From Bremerella sp. P1 (GTDB lineage: Bacteria; Planctomycetota; Planctomycetia; Pirellulales; Pirellulaceae), in assembly GCF_028748185.1 (NCBI RefSeq), contig NZ_CP118164.1, positions 3,435,814 through 3,499,813 of the forward strand: 64,000 nucleotides of DNA. The letters are read 5' to 3'. The translations under genes were made by a program, and so were the position numbers. Positions 37,047 through 44,720 of this stretch are shown piece after piece (position 1 is the first letter of the stretch; each line of letters opens with the position of its first letter). The notes below the pieces were generated by a model. That model made no database searches and was not told the DNA's origin. It worked only from the letters and a program-made list of their open reading frames with translations.

Positions 37047-37874
37047 CTAAGACGTAGCGGAGTGGGAATGGGACGAGTAGCTGTTGGTTTCTTCTTTCGG
37101 CGCCGGTGGCCACGGAAAGAAACTACTCGTTCGCCGGATATAGTCGGCGTACTCGGGCCGACGCGTTTGGATGCGTTTCTCAAGATGGGCTACACCAGAG
37201 AACCACAGCAAGCAGAAGGTCATCAGTGCCGGGCCAATGATCGTCCACCAGGCCGACGCATCGAACGAGATCGCCAGCACGTAGTAACCACACCAGACGA
37301 GAAAGTCGCCGAAATAGTTGGGATGCCGCGTGTAATGCCACAGCCCTTGATCCAACACCTTGCCTAGGTTCTGGGGATTGCTCTTGAAGCGGGCAAGCTG
37401 ATAGTCGCCGATGGCCTCAAAACTGACGCCGACCAGCCACAGCAGCAGGCCAATGGGCGTGAGCGTCGTGAAGCTCGCGTCGAGCGTTGGGATGACCTGC
37501 AAGGGAAGGGAGACAATCCACATGATCGTCCCTTGCAGCCCGAAGATGACAACCAGGCTGAAAAGGGCGAAGTTCCGCCCGGGCTTCTCTCGCATCTCGG
37601 TGTAGCGAGAGTCTTCTCCCTTGCCGATGTTTCGCCAGCTGAGGTAGCCGGCCAATCGGCAGCCCCAGAGGGTGACCAGAATGGTTGTCACCCAGGCAGC
37701 AGACGTTGGGGCGGGAGCGTTCAGCAGCGAGACCCACGAGATCACCACAAAGCCGAATCCCCAGAAGAGGTCGACGATACTGGCATCCTTCAACCATAGG
37801 CTGAGCAGCCACAGGGAAACCATGCACCCTGCGATGACGCCAGCGTTGAGCAGAAGTAGATTCGTGAGGTCCAT
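37047..37874 (-). CDS. DUF1295-family membrane protein (steroid 5-alpha-reductase-like)
   Basis: A 275-residue integral membrane protein with about six to seven helices. The C-terminal block GLWHYTRHPNYFGDFLVWCGYY is the hallmark shared by DUF1295, isoprenylcysteine methyltransferases and steroid reductases. It is the first gene of the cluster DUF1295, COG2907, DUF1365, CFA synthase, and probably acts on membrane fatty acids or polyprenoids. Start ATG 37874 is clear. Reaction unknown. Confidence 0.9.
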   Translation of the reverse strand: MDLTNLLLLNAGVIAGCMVSLWLLSLWLKDASIVDLFWGFGFVVISWVSLLNAPAPTSAAWVTTILVTLWGCRLAGYLSWRNIGKGEDSRYTEMREKPGRNFALFSLVVIFGLQGTIMWIVSLPLQVIPTLDASFTTLTPIGLLLWLVGVSFEAIGDYQLARFKSNPQNLGKVLDQGLWHYTRHPNYFGDFLVWCGYYVLAISFDASAWWTIIGPALMTFCLLWFSGVAHLEKRIQTRRPEYADYIRRTSSFFPWPPAPKEETNSYSSHSHSATS

Positions 37875-37939
37875 AAAAATGCTGCGGGGGTAGGCATGAT
37901 CATCGCGCTAAACGCCTAAACCGCAGCAATTTCTAGGAC

Positions 37940-39718
37940 TTAACTCGCTTTCGCTGTTTTTTGCTCGGCAATCCAGCGGTCGATCAGACGCTCGAGAACC
38001 GGCAGCGGAATCGCCCCGTTGTCCAGAACGGCGTTATGGAACTTACGCAGATCGAAGTCATCTCCCAGCTGCTGCTCGGCCTTGGCTCGCAGCTCTTTGA
38101 TCTTCAGTTCGCCGATCTTGTAGGCCAATGCCTGACCGGGCCAGACGATATAGCGGTCGATTTCGACGGCGACTTCCAGGTCGCTCTTGCCGCTGTTTTC
38201 CTTGAAAAACTTGATCGCTTGCGCGCGGCTCCAGCCCATGTTGTGCATGCCGGTATCGACGACCAGCCGGCAGGCCCGCCACATCTCGAAGGTCAGCTGG
38301 CCGAACTTGTCGTACGGAGTCTGGTAGAAGCCCATCTCTTCGCCGAGCGACTCCGCATACAGCGCCCATCCTTCGACGAATGCCGTGTAGTGTCCCTCGC
38401 GGCGGAACTTGGGAAGGTCGGTCAGCTCTTGGGCTCGGGCAATCTGCAGGTGATGGCCAGGGCAGGCTTCGTGCAGCGTGAGGGCTTCCATCTCGTACTT
38501 CGGTCGGCTATCGAGCGCGTAGGTATTGGCCATGAAGAACCCCGCTCGGGCAGCTTCCGCTGAGCCTGGGTAGTAGCGAGCCGACGTCTGGTTCGGGGCT
38601 TCATAATCAGGGAATGCCCGGACGCCGTAAGGCAGACGCGGCAGTTCGACGAACAGCTTCGGCAGCTCGGCATCGACGCGCTTGGCGATGTCGCGATACC
38701 CGATCAGCAGGTCGTCTGCTTCAGTGTAATAGAACTGCGGGTCGGTCTTGAGGAAGTGGATGAACTCTTCAAAGCTTCCCTCGAAGCCAGACTCGCGAAT
38801 TACCTTTTCCATTTCGCCACGGATCCGCTTTACCTCGCTCATGCCGATCTCGTGGATCTCTTGCGGCGTCAGATCGGTAGTCGTCGAGTTGCGGCACTTG
38901 TAGGCGTAGTAATCCCGGCCATCGGGCAGCGCAGCGGCGCCGATGATCTCAGCGCCCTGGGGTAGGTATTCGTCTTCGATGAACGTCTTCAGCTTCAGCA
39001 TGGCCGGGAAGACGCTGCTGGCGATTGCTGCTTTGCCGAGCTTCGTCAGTCGGTCTTGTTCTTCCTCGGAAATCGAATCCGGAAAGTCGTTGAACGGCTT
39101 GAACAAGGGACTGTCGGTTGCGTCGGCCAAGACCTGGCCGCTGATCTGTTTGGGGATACTACGCAGCGGCCCAGGCGGCTGCACCCAACGCGTTTCAATT
39201 CCCTTTCGCAGCAGCGCCGTGTTTTGCTCCAGGTACTTGGGGTAGCTGTTGAGCCGGGCGATGTAGTTCTCGTAGTCCTTTACCGTTTTGAACGGCATTT
39301 GTTCGGCCGTGTAGGCCAGGTCGAACTGAGGACCGCCCAACTGATCGATCGCGAAACGCTCGGTCGGATACTTCTGCCCTTCAATCTGGCGGCGAACGTT
39401 GTATTCGAACAGCTCGTACGACAGCAGGTCTTGCCCGGTCAGCTGACTGGCGTCAATCTCCTGCAGTTTCTTCAGAAGCTGGTGCGGGTGCTTGTTCCGC
39501 TCGTCGATCGCGGCCTGGGAATAGTCGGTCCATTTGTCGTTACCGCGCGGGTCACCGATCGACGTACCCATCGTGGGGTAGTTATTCAGTCGCCACTCCC
39601 AGTCTTCGGCAAACAGCTGATGAAGCTGTTCGGCCGCCGAGTTCTCCTGGGCGAAAAGGGAATCAGGGAGCGCAACCAGGGCGACCAACGCGACGGCGAC
39701 CAAGCGAAGCAGCGACAT
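37940..39718 (-). CDS. Exported DUF885-family metallopeptidase-like protein
   Basis: A 592-residue secreted protein with signal peptide 1-24 (ends SLFAQE) and a full-length DUF885 domain. The family's zinc-site motif HEACPGHH is present at 416-423, with a downstream Glu in EGWALYAESLGEEMG. DUF885 proteins have a thermolysin-like HExxH variant and are thought to be metallocarboxypeptidases or dipeptidases; few have been assayed. Its location is presumably periplasmic. It stands between the lipid cluster and glutamate dehydrogenase with no evident link to either. Confidence 0.92.
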   Translation of the reverse strand: MSLLRLVAVALVALVALPDSLFAQENSAAEQLHQLFAEDWEWRLNNYPTMGTSIGDPRGNDKWTDYSQAAIDERNKHPHQLLKKLQEIDASQLTGQDLLSYELFEYNVRRQIEGQKYPTERFAIDQLGGPQFDLAYTAEQMPFKTVKDYENYIARLNSYPKYLEQNTALLRKGIETRWVQPPGPLRSIPKQISGQVLADATDSPLFKPFNDFPDSISEEEQDRLTKLGKAAIASSVFPAMLKLKTFIEDEYLPQGAEIIGAAALPDGRDYYAYKCRNSTTTDLTPQEIHEIGMSEVKRIRGEMEKVIRESGFEGSFEEFIHFLKTDPQFYYTEADDLLIGYRDIAKRVDAELPKLFVELPRLPYGVRAFPDYEAPNQTSARYYPGSAEAARAGFFMANTYALDSRPKYEMEALTLHEACPGHHLQIARAQELTDLPKFRREGHYTAFVEGWALYAESLGEEMGFYQTPYDKFGQLTFEMWRACRLVVDTGMHNMGWSRAQAIKFFKENSGKSDLEVAVEIDRYIVWPGQALAYKIGELKIKELRAKAEQQLGDDFDLRKFHNAVLDNGAIPLPVLERLIDRWIAEQKTAKAS

Positions 39719-39817
39719 GCAGTATCCTTCGGACGTTCAGGGACTATCGAGGCAAACCAGGGGTGCCTCTATTCTGAACGACGAAGGATTTCCCGCCAAC
39801 CTGTTAAATGTACAATT

Positions 39818-41122
39818 TTACGAATCGTTGTCAGAGAAATACTGGACGGTACCCAGCGAAGAGATCGCGGCACCGATTCTCGACAGGGCGACCGCATAGG
39901 CGGCCGTTCGCATATCGATCTTCTTTTCGACCATCCAGTCGTACACGTGGTTGAATTCCTGGACCATCATCGCGTGCAGCTTTTGCTGGACTTCATCCAG
40001 GCTCCAGTAGAACCCTTGTTGATTCTGAACCCACTCGAAGTAGCTGACTGTTACACCGCCGGCATTGGCCAGGATGTCAGGGACAACCAGCTTTTCCTTT
40101 TCGTTCAGGATCTCGTCCGCTTCGCCGGTGACTGGACCATTGGCCACTTCGATAATTACCGGGGCTTTGATCTTGTCGGCGTTGGAGACGGTGATCACGT
40201 TTTCCAGCGCGGCTGGAATGAGAATGTCGACATCCAACTCCAAGAGCTCTTCATTGGTAATCGTATCGGCTTGGATCGCCTGGCAAACCGAACCGGTGCA
40301 GTAGACGGCCTGTAGTCGCCGCGATTCGTTCTTGATCTGAATCAAGCTGGGAACATCGAATCCATCCGGCTTGTAGCATCCGCCGCGTGAATCACTGACG
40401 GCCACCACCTGGTATCCGTCGGCATGCAGCAGGTGAGCAATCGATTGACCGGCGTTACCGAAACCTTGCACCGCGACACGCGTGTTCTTGGGAACCCAGT
40501 CACGCTTCTTTTCGAGTTCCTTGATGCAGTAGTAAGCCCCACGTCCGGTCGCGTCTTCGCGGCCTTGGCTACCGCCCAGCGGAATCGGCTTACCGGTGAT
40601 CACCCCAGGCGTGCGGCGACGATGGATCTTCGAGTACTCATCCATCATCCAGCCCATGATCATGGCATTGGTGTACATGTCCGGGGCAGGGATGTCGGTC
40701 TCGGGGCCGATGAAGTCGGCGATCTGTTCGATGAACCCACGCGAGAGTCGCTCGAGTTCCATCCGCGAAAGCTCTTTGGGGTTCACGCAGATGCCCCCTT
40801 TGGCGCCGCCGTAAGGAATGTTCATCACGGCACACTTGAAGGTCATCCAGAACGCGAGCGCTTTGACTTCCGAGATATCGACAGCTGGGGAGTAACGCAG
40901 ACCGCCTTTGGTTGGGCCACGCGTATCGTCGTGGCGAACACGGTAGCCGTTGAATACCTTCAGCGAACCATCGTCCATGCGGACAGGGACTGAGACTTGC
41001 AGGATCTGCTTGGGATGTTTCAGGCGTTCGAGCGCTTCGGCATCGATGTCGGCAAACTGAAACGCTTTGTCGAGACGAGCGATCGCGCCGGAGAATAGAT
41101 CGACATTCGTTGGGGCATTCAT
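39818..41122 (-). CDS. gdhA: Glutamate dehydrogenase
   Basis: A 434-residue enzyme that interconverts glutamate and 2-oxoglutarate plus ammonia. GPTKGGLRYSP (about 70-80), FKCAVMNIPYGGAKGGI with the catalytic Lys (about 95-111), DIPAPDMYTNAMIMGWMMDE and the Rossmann motif VAVQGFGNAGQSIAHLL are all present. The 434-residue length and the GGAKGGI form place it with the hexameric small GDHs of the NAD-preferring (GDH-II-like) type. Start ATG 41122. Single-gene unit as far as can be seen. Confidence 0.96.
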   Translation of the reverse strand: MNAPTNVDLFSGAIARLDKAFQFADIDAEALERLKHPKQILQVSVPVRMDDGSLKVFNGYRVRHDDTRGPTKGGLRYSPAVDISEVKALAFWMTFKCAVMNIPYGGAKGGICVNPKELSRMELERLSRGFIEQIADFIGPETDIPAPDMYTNAMIMGWMMDEYSKIHRRRTPGVITGKPIPLGGSQGREDATGRGAYYCIKELEKKRDWVPKNTRVAVQGFGNAGQSIAHLLHADGYQVVAVSDSRGGCYKPDGFDVPSLIQIKNESRRLQAVYCTGSVCQAIQADTITNEELLELDVDILIPAALENVITVSNADKIKAPVIIEVANGPVTGEADEILNEKEKLVVPDILANAGGVTVSYFEWVQNQQGFYWSLDEVQQKLHAMMVQEFNHVYDWMVEKKIDMRTAAYAVALSRIGAAISSLGTVQYFSDNDS

Positions 41123-41252
41123 GGCGAACCTACCTTGCTGGGGCTATAGATGAGGTGAGTTTTCGCGCCGGCGAGTGGGGATCGCGATCACGCGAGACTT
41201 CATCTCTTTTATTGTTCCCCTACTCAGACGGAGAAGCAATACGAGGGATGCA

Positions 41253-42437
41253 TTAGCGGTGATAGACCATCGGCGGTACGCCGGCGGTGGGTAGCGAGGC
41301 CGGCGTGCGTTTGGGAAGCGAGACAGGCTTGGAAACTTCGCGGCGAAGGACTCGCCGGGCGACATCCGTGTAGATCTCTTCGTGACGGATCACATTGCGA
41401 TAGTTGTCGAACATCTCGAGGAATCGAGCTCGTCCGGCAACACCCATCTGCTCGGCCAAGTCGTCGTTTTCCAGCACTTTGGCAACAGCCGCTGACAACG
41501 CAGCGGCATTCTTGCTAGGGACCAGGTAACCGGTCTCGCCGTCGACAACACTTTCGATGAGCCCACCGACGCGTGTGGCGACAACCGGTTTGAACGCGGC
41601 CATCGCTTCGGGAGGTGTCAGGCCGAATGCTTCCTGCGTAGGACAGGCCACCAGCAGATCAATAGCCCGCATCATATTGGGGATATCGAATTGAAAGTCG
41701 ATAAAGTGGAAATGGTCTCGCAGGCCGAGCTCATTGAGCCGGGCATCGATCTTCGGCATGTAGCGTGGACAACGGTTGCCAATGACGGCTACTTTGGCAT
41801 TGGGGACTCGCCGCAAGATTTCCGGCATGGCTTTGACCAGCAGCAGGTGATTCTTTCGCGGGCAAACGTCCCCGACGATCCCGATCACCTTGTCGTTTTG
41901 GGTGAATCCGTTTTCCTCACGCCAGCGATCACGAAGTACTTCTGCGTTTCTTGGGATCGGAGTGTGGTCGATCAGGGCCCGCACTGTCTCGATGTTTCGA
42001 GGCCGGACACGATTCCAGTTGATTTCGATGCCCCGGGTATGATCTGAATTTGCGATCACGAAATCCTTCATCATCCAATAGGCGTGAAGTTTCGTGTGAT
42101 GGGCGGTCGCCACGACCGGGACCTTGGTGAACATCTTCAGCAGCGTGCCGAAGATCTGACCTCGGGTGTTGTGCGTATGGACAATGTCGATGTCTTGCTG
42201 TTCGATCCACTGGGCCATCGCTTTCAGGTCATGAAAAGGCCAGCGTCGTAGATCGGAGAATCGGAATTTGACATTGGTGCCAGGAAGTTGGCTTTGAATC
42301 CAGGAATCCCATTCGCCGACCAGGGTGACATCGTGCCCACGTTTCGCGAGCCCTTCCGCCAGGCGGAGGCACTGGATCACGGCGCCGTTAACGCCGACTC
42401 CGGATATAAGTTGCACGATCTTCATGGGAGGCCGCAT
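41253..42437 (-). CDS. GT4-family glycosyltransferase
   Basis: A 394-residue GT-B enzyme. The N-terminus IVQLISGVGVNGAVIQCLRL is the acceptor domain start; VIGIVGDVCPRKNHLLLVKA (about 195-214) and CPTQEAFGLTPPEAMAAFKP with the E-x7-E pattern (about 285-304) are the donor-site motifs. ATG 42437 has AGGA five bases before it; the frame extends to TTG 42458, and ATG 42425 is a further alternative. It is isolated, with no other glycan genes adjacent. Substrates unknown. Confidence 0.9.
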   Translation of the reverse strand: MRPPMKIVQLISGVGVNGAVIQCLRLAEGLAKRGHDVTLVGEWDSWIQSQLPGTNVKFRFSDLRRWPFHDLKAMAQWIEQQDIDIVHTHNTRGQIFGTLLKMFTKVPVVATAHHTKLHAYWMMKDFVIANSDHTRGIEINWNRVRPRNIETVRALIDHTPIPRNAEVLRDRWREENGFTQNDKVIGIVGDVCPRKNHLLLVKAMPEILRRVPNAKVAVIGNRCPRYMPKIDARLNELGLRDHFHFIDFQFDIPNMMRAIDLLVACPTQEAFGLTPPEAMAAFKPVVATRVGGLIESVVDGETGYLVPSKNAAALSAAVAKVLENDDLAEQMGVAGRARFLEMFDNYRNVIRHEEIYTDVARRVLRREVSKPVSLPKRTPASLPTAGVPPMVYHR

Positions 42438-42649
42438 GGTTCCTGGGTGTCTCGTCAAGCCGATCCGGCGGCTGATTGCGCAGATCGGATGGCGTTCTTA
42501 ACGAAATTGCCAAAACGAGACAAGACGAACCCCGGGATCGCCCAGCCCCACCATCGGTGCCATAAGGTGGTTCTCCCTAGCCTTGCTAGTTGTGATAAAG
42601 TATGACAAATGCATTCTGAGACTCGATTTGACAGCAGTGATAGCACCTG

Positions 42650-43399
42650 ATGGCGCACTACACGGGAAGTGGCGGAACCGACGGCGGAAACATGGTCATG
42701 TTTTGGCCGGGGAACCTGCCTGAAGAAGCGGACACAATGCTCGAGAACGACCCGTTCTCGTTTGCGGAAACCATGCGCGAAGAGGGAAAGATCATCTGGT
42801 TTCTGTGCGACGGAGAGGGGGACTTCTCCGTGAGCGTCTATGTCGACGAAGACCCGCCGGCCGATCTGCGTAGTTTTCTGGAAGAAGAAGAGCACTACCC
42901 GGACGTCTTCGTGAAGGGGGATACCTACTTTGGCGGGCTCGAGTTCATGTACCGCGAGCACAACCCGCTGCTGGAAGAATTTCCCGATATGTGTGGAAAT
43001 TTAGAGATTCCGGATGGCATTTACCAAGGAAACGTCTATCGAACGAATATCCCACCGGCGTTCAGCCGTACGTGGCTGATGCAGCGGATGGGGACGAGTC
43101 GCTACCGCGTACTGCATTGGCAGCAGCTATTGAGCAAAGCGGCCATGCTGGGGTTGGTGGGCGTGTTGTTCGCCTTCTTCTTCCTGGTCTGGTACATCTG
43201 GTTGGCCGCCGTGGGCGCGGTACTGCTGACCTTTGTCGCAGCCGTCCTTCTGGCTCGGTCTGAGTCGTGCCGGGAAGCGATCGTCGCCATCGACGAGTTC
43301 ACCACGCTATTTCCTGAGTATGTCGTACTGCTCACATCGCAGCCGCCGGAAGCGGACCAAGAACCTGAGAACGAAGAACTGGCAATGCCGGTCGGATAG
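42650..43399 (+). CDS. Unknown protein with acidic N-terminal domain and C-terminal helices
   Basis: A 249-residue protein without recognised domain. The first 160 residues are soluble and acidic (for example EEEEHYPDVFVKG and EDPPADLRSF). Two adjacent hydrophobic segments (about 170-200) with VGVLFAFFFLVWYIWLAA anchor it in the membrane, and a short acidic tail follows. There is no signal peptide, so the soluble part probably faces the cytoplasm. The next gene starts five bases after the stop, so the two form an operon. Confidence 0.7.
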   Translation: MAHYTGSGGTDGGNMVMFWPGNLPEEADTMLENDPFSFAETMREEGKIIWFLCDGEGDFSVSVYVDEDPPADLRSFLEEEEHYPDVFVKGDTYFGGLEFMYREHNPLLEEFPDMCGNLEIPDGIYQGNVYRTNIPPAFSRTWLMQRMGTSRYRVLHWQQLLSKAAMLGLVGVLFAFFFLVWYIWLAAVGAVLLTFVAAVLLARSESCREAIVAIDEFTTLFPEYVVLLTSQPPEADQEPENEELAMPVG

Positions 43400-43404
43400 A
43401 ACCT

Positions 43405-44100
43405 TTGAAGCTGAAATGTCCCAACTGTGATGTTTACCTGTCGACGCGGCAGATGAACGTCGATAACGATCTCGCGATTTGCCACGACTGCAACGAAGCG
43501 TTCAAGATTTCGCGGCTGCTCGAACCGCAGCCAGAGCCGGAAGTCTACGAGAACGCCGGCTGGGTCAGCGACGCAGGTGAGTCGTTCAACGTCAACGATC
43601 CTCCCTTCGGTGTTTCGTACGATAACTACGGCATGGGGTGGCGTATCGCATCGACGACACGCAACGCGTCGGCCTTCTTCCTGGTGCCGTTCATGTGCGT
43701 TTGGTCGGGCTTTAGTCTCGGCGGCATCTACGGTTCGCAAATCGCCGAAGGCAAGTTCGATCCGATTCGTTCGCTCTTTGGCATTCCCTTTGTTCTGGGG
43801 ACTTTGCTGTTCGGATCGTTTGCCGTTTTGAGCGTGATTGGCCGAACGGTCATCAAGACCGACGAAATGGATCACGACGCCGGCAGTATCTTTTTGGGAG
43901 TCGGCCCACTTGGCTGGACGACTCGTTTTCGCTGGTCGGAAGTGCGACGAATCGACGAGACACTGTCGAGTGGCAAGAATCGCTCGAAGCAGATCACGCT
44001 TTACCGCGATAACGGAGACATCAATTTCGGTAGCATGCTCTCCGACAAACGTCGCCGGTACATCATCTTCGCACTGCGGCAGTTGGTGGGAACCCGCTAA
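43405..44100 (+). CDS. Unknown membrane protein with N-terminal zinc ribbon
   Basis: A 231-residue protein. The first 30 residues contain CPNC and CHDC, a zinc ribbon. Two hydrophobic segments at about 85-110 and 125-150 (FFLVPFMCVWSGFSLGGIYG, and FVLGTLLFGSFAVLSVIG) follow, and the C-terminal part resembles a PH-like membrane-associated beta domain (WTTRFRWSEVRRIDETL). The start appears to be TTG 43405, four codons before the first Cys. It is coupled to the upstream gene (five-base gap) and its stop overlaps the convergent rdgB stop. Confidence 0.7.
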   Translation: MKLKCPNCDVYLSTRQMNVDNDLAICHDCNEAFKISRLLEPQPEPEVYENAGWVSDAGESFNVNDPPFGVSYDNYGMGWRIASTTRNASAFFLVPFMCVWSGFSLGGIYGSQIAEGKFDPIRSLFGIPFVLGTLLFGSFAVLSVIGRTVIKTDEMDHDAGSIFLGVGPLGWTTRFRWSEVRRIDETLSSGKNRSKQITLYRDNGDINFGSMLSDKRRRYIIFALRQLVGTR

Positions 44101-44711
44101 GAAGCCTGCCAGGCGGCGATAAGCGATCGCGCGGCGTTCCCGCGGTGGCCTGCCTGGGCGGTGTGCTCTTCATCGAGTTCGGCCAGCGTGTGGTCCTTGC
44201 CCGCCAAGAGGAAGACCGAGTCGTAGCCGAACCCGAATTCACCGATCGGTTGCCGGCCGATTCGACCGCGGCACTCCCCTGCCCCTTCGATGATGACGCT
44301 GCCGTCAGGGGCGGCGACACATAGATGACAGACGAACCGTGCCGCACGCTTATCATCGGGAACGTCGAGCATATGTTCGATCAAAAGTGCCAGGTTCATG
44401 GCCATGCTCGCATCGTCGCCGGCATAGCGGGCCGAACGCACGCCGGGGGCTCCGGCCAGGGCGTCAACTTCCAGGCCCGTATCGTCGGCGATTACCCACC
44501 GCTGAAGCTGGCGAGCATAGCCACTGGCCTTCTTGCGGGCATTTTCCAGCAGCGTCTGACCATCTTCGACGACCGGCTGAAGATCCGCATCCTGAGGAAG
44601 GGGAAGGACCGGAAGCCCGAGCGGCTGAAGCAGCCTGGTCAACTCGCGAACCTTGTGCGGGTTCGACGTGGCGACGATCAGTTCGTGGCACTCGCTCAGA
44701 CGTGGTGACAT
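44097..44711 (-). CDS. rdgB: XTP/dITP diphosphatase (RdgB/HAM1 family)
   Basis: A 204-residue house-cleaning nucleotide pyrophosphatase that removes inosine, deoxyinosine and xanthosine triphosphates. ATSNPHKVREL (about 11-21) is the substrate-site SxNxxK motif, followed by ADDTGLEVDALAGAPGVRSA with the metal-binding acidic residues, and EFGFGYDSVFLL near the C-terminus. Length is normal. It begins 10 bases after the U32 gene stops on the same strand, so the two are probably co-transcribed. Confidence 0.95.
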   Translation of the reverse strand: MSPRLSECHELIVATSNPHKVRELTRLLQPLGLPVLPLPQDADLQPVVEDGQTLLENARKKASGYARQLQRWVIADDTGLEVDALAGAPGVRSARYAGDDASMAMNLALLIEHMLDVPDDKRAARFVCHLCVAAPDGSVIIEGAGECRGRIGRQPIGEFGFGYDSVFLLAGKDHTLAELDEEHTAQAGHRGNAARSLIAAWQAS

Positions 44712-44720
44712 GACCGGCAG

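Noticed and set aside
39056-40315. 419-codon plus-strand frame
   Set aside because: Spans antisense of two real genes (DUF885 and gdhA) and the gap between, which a real gene would not do here.
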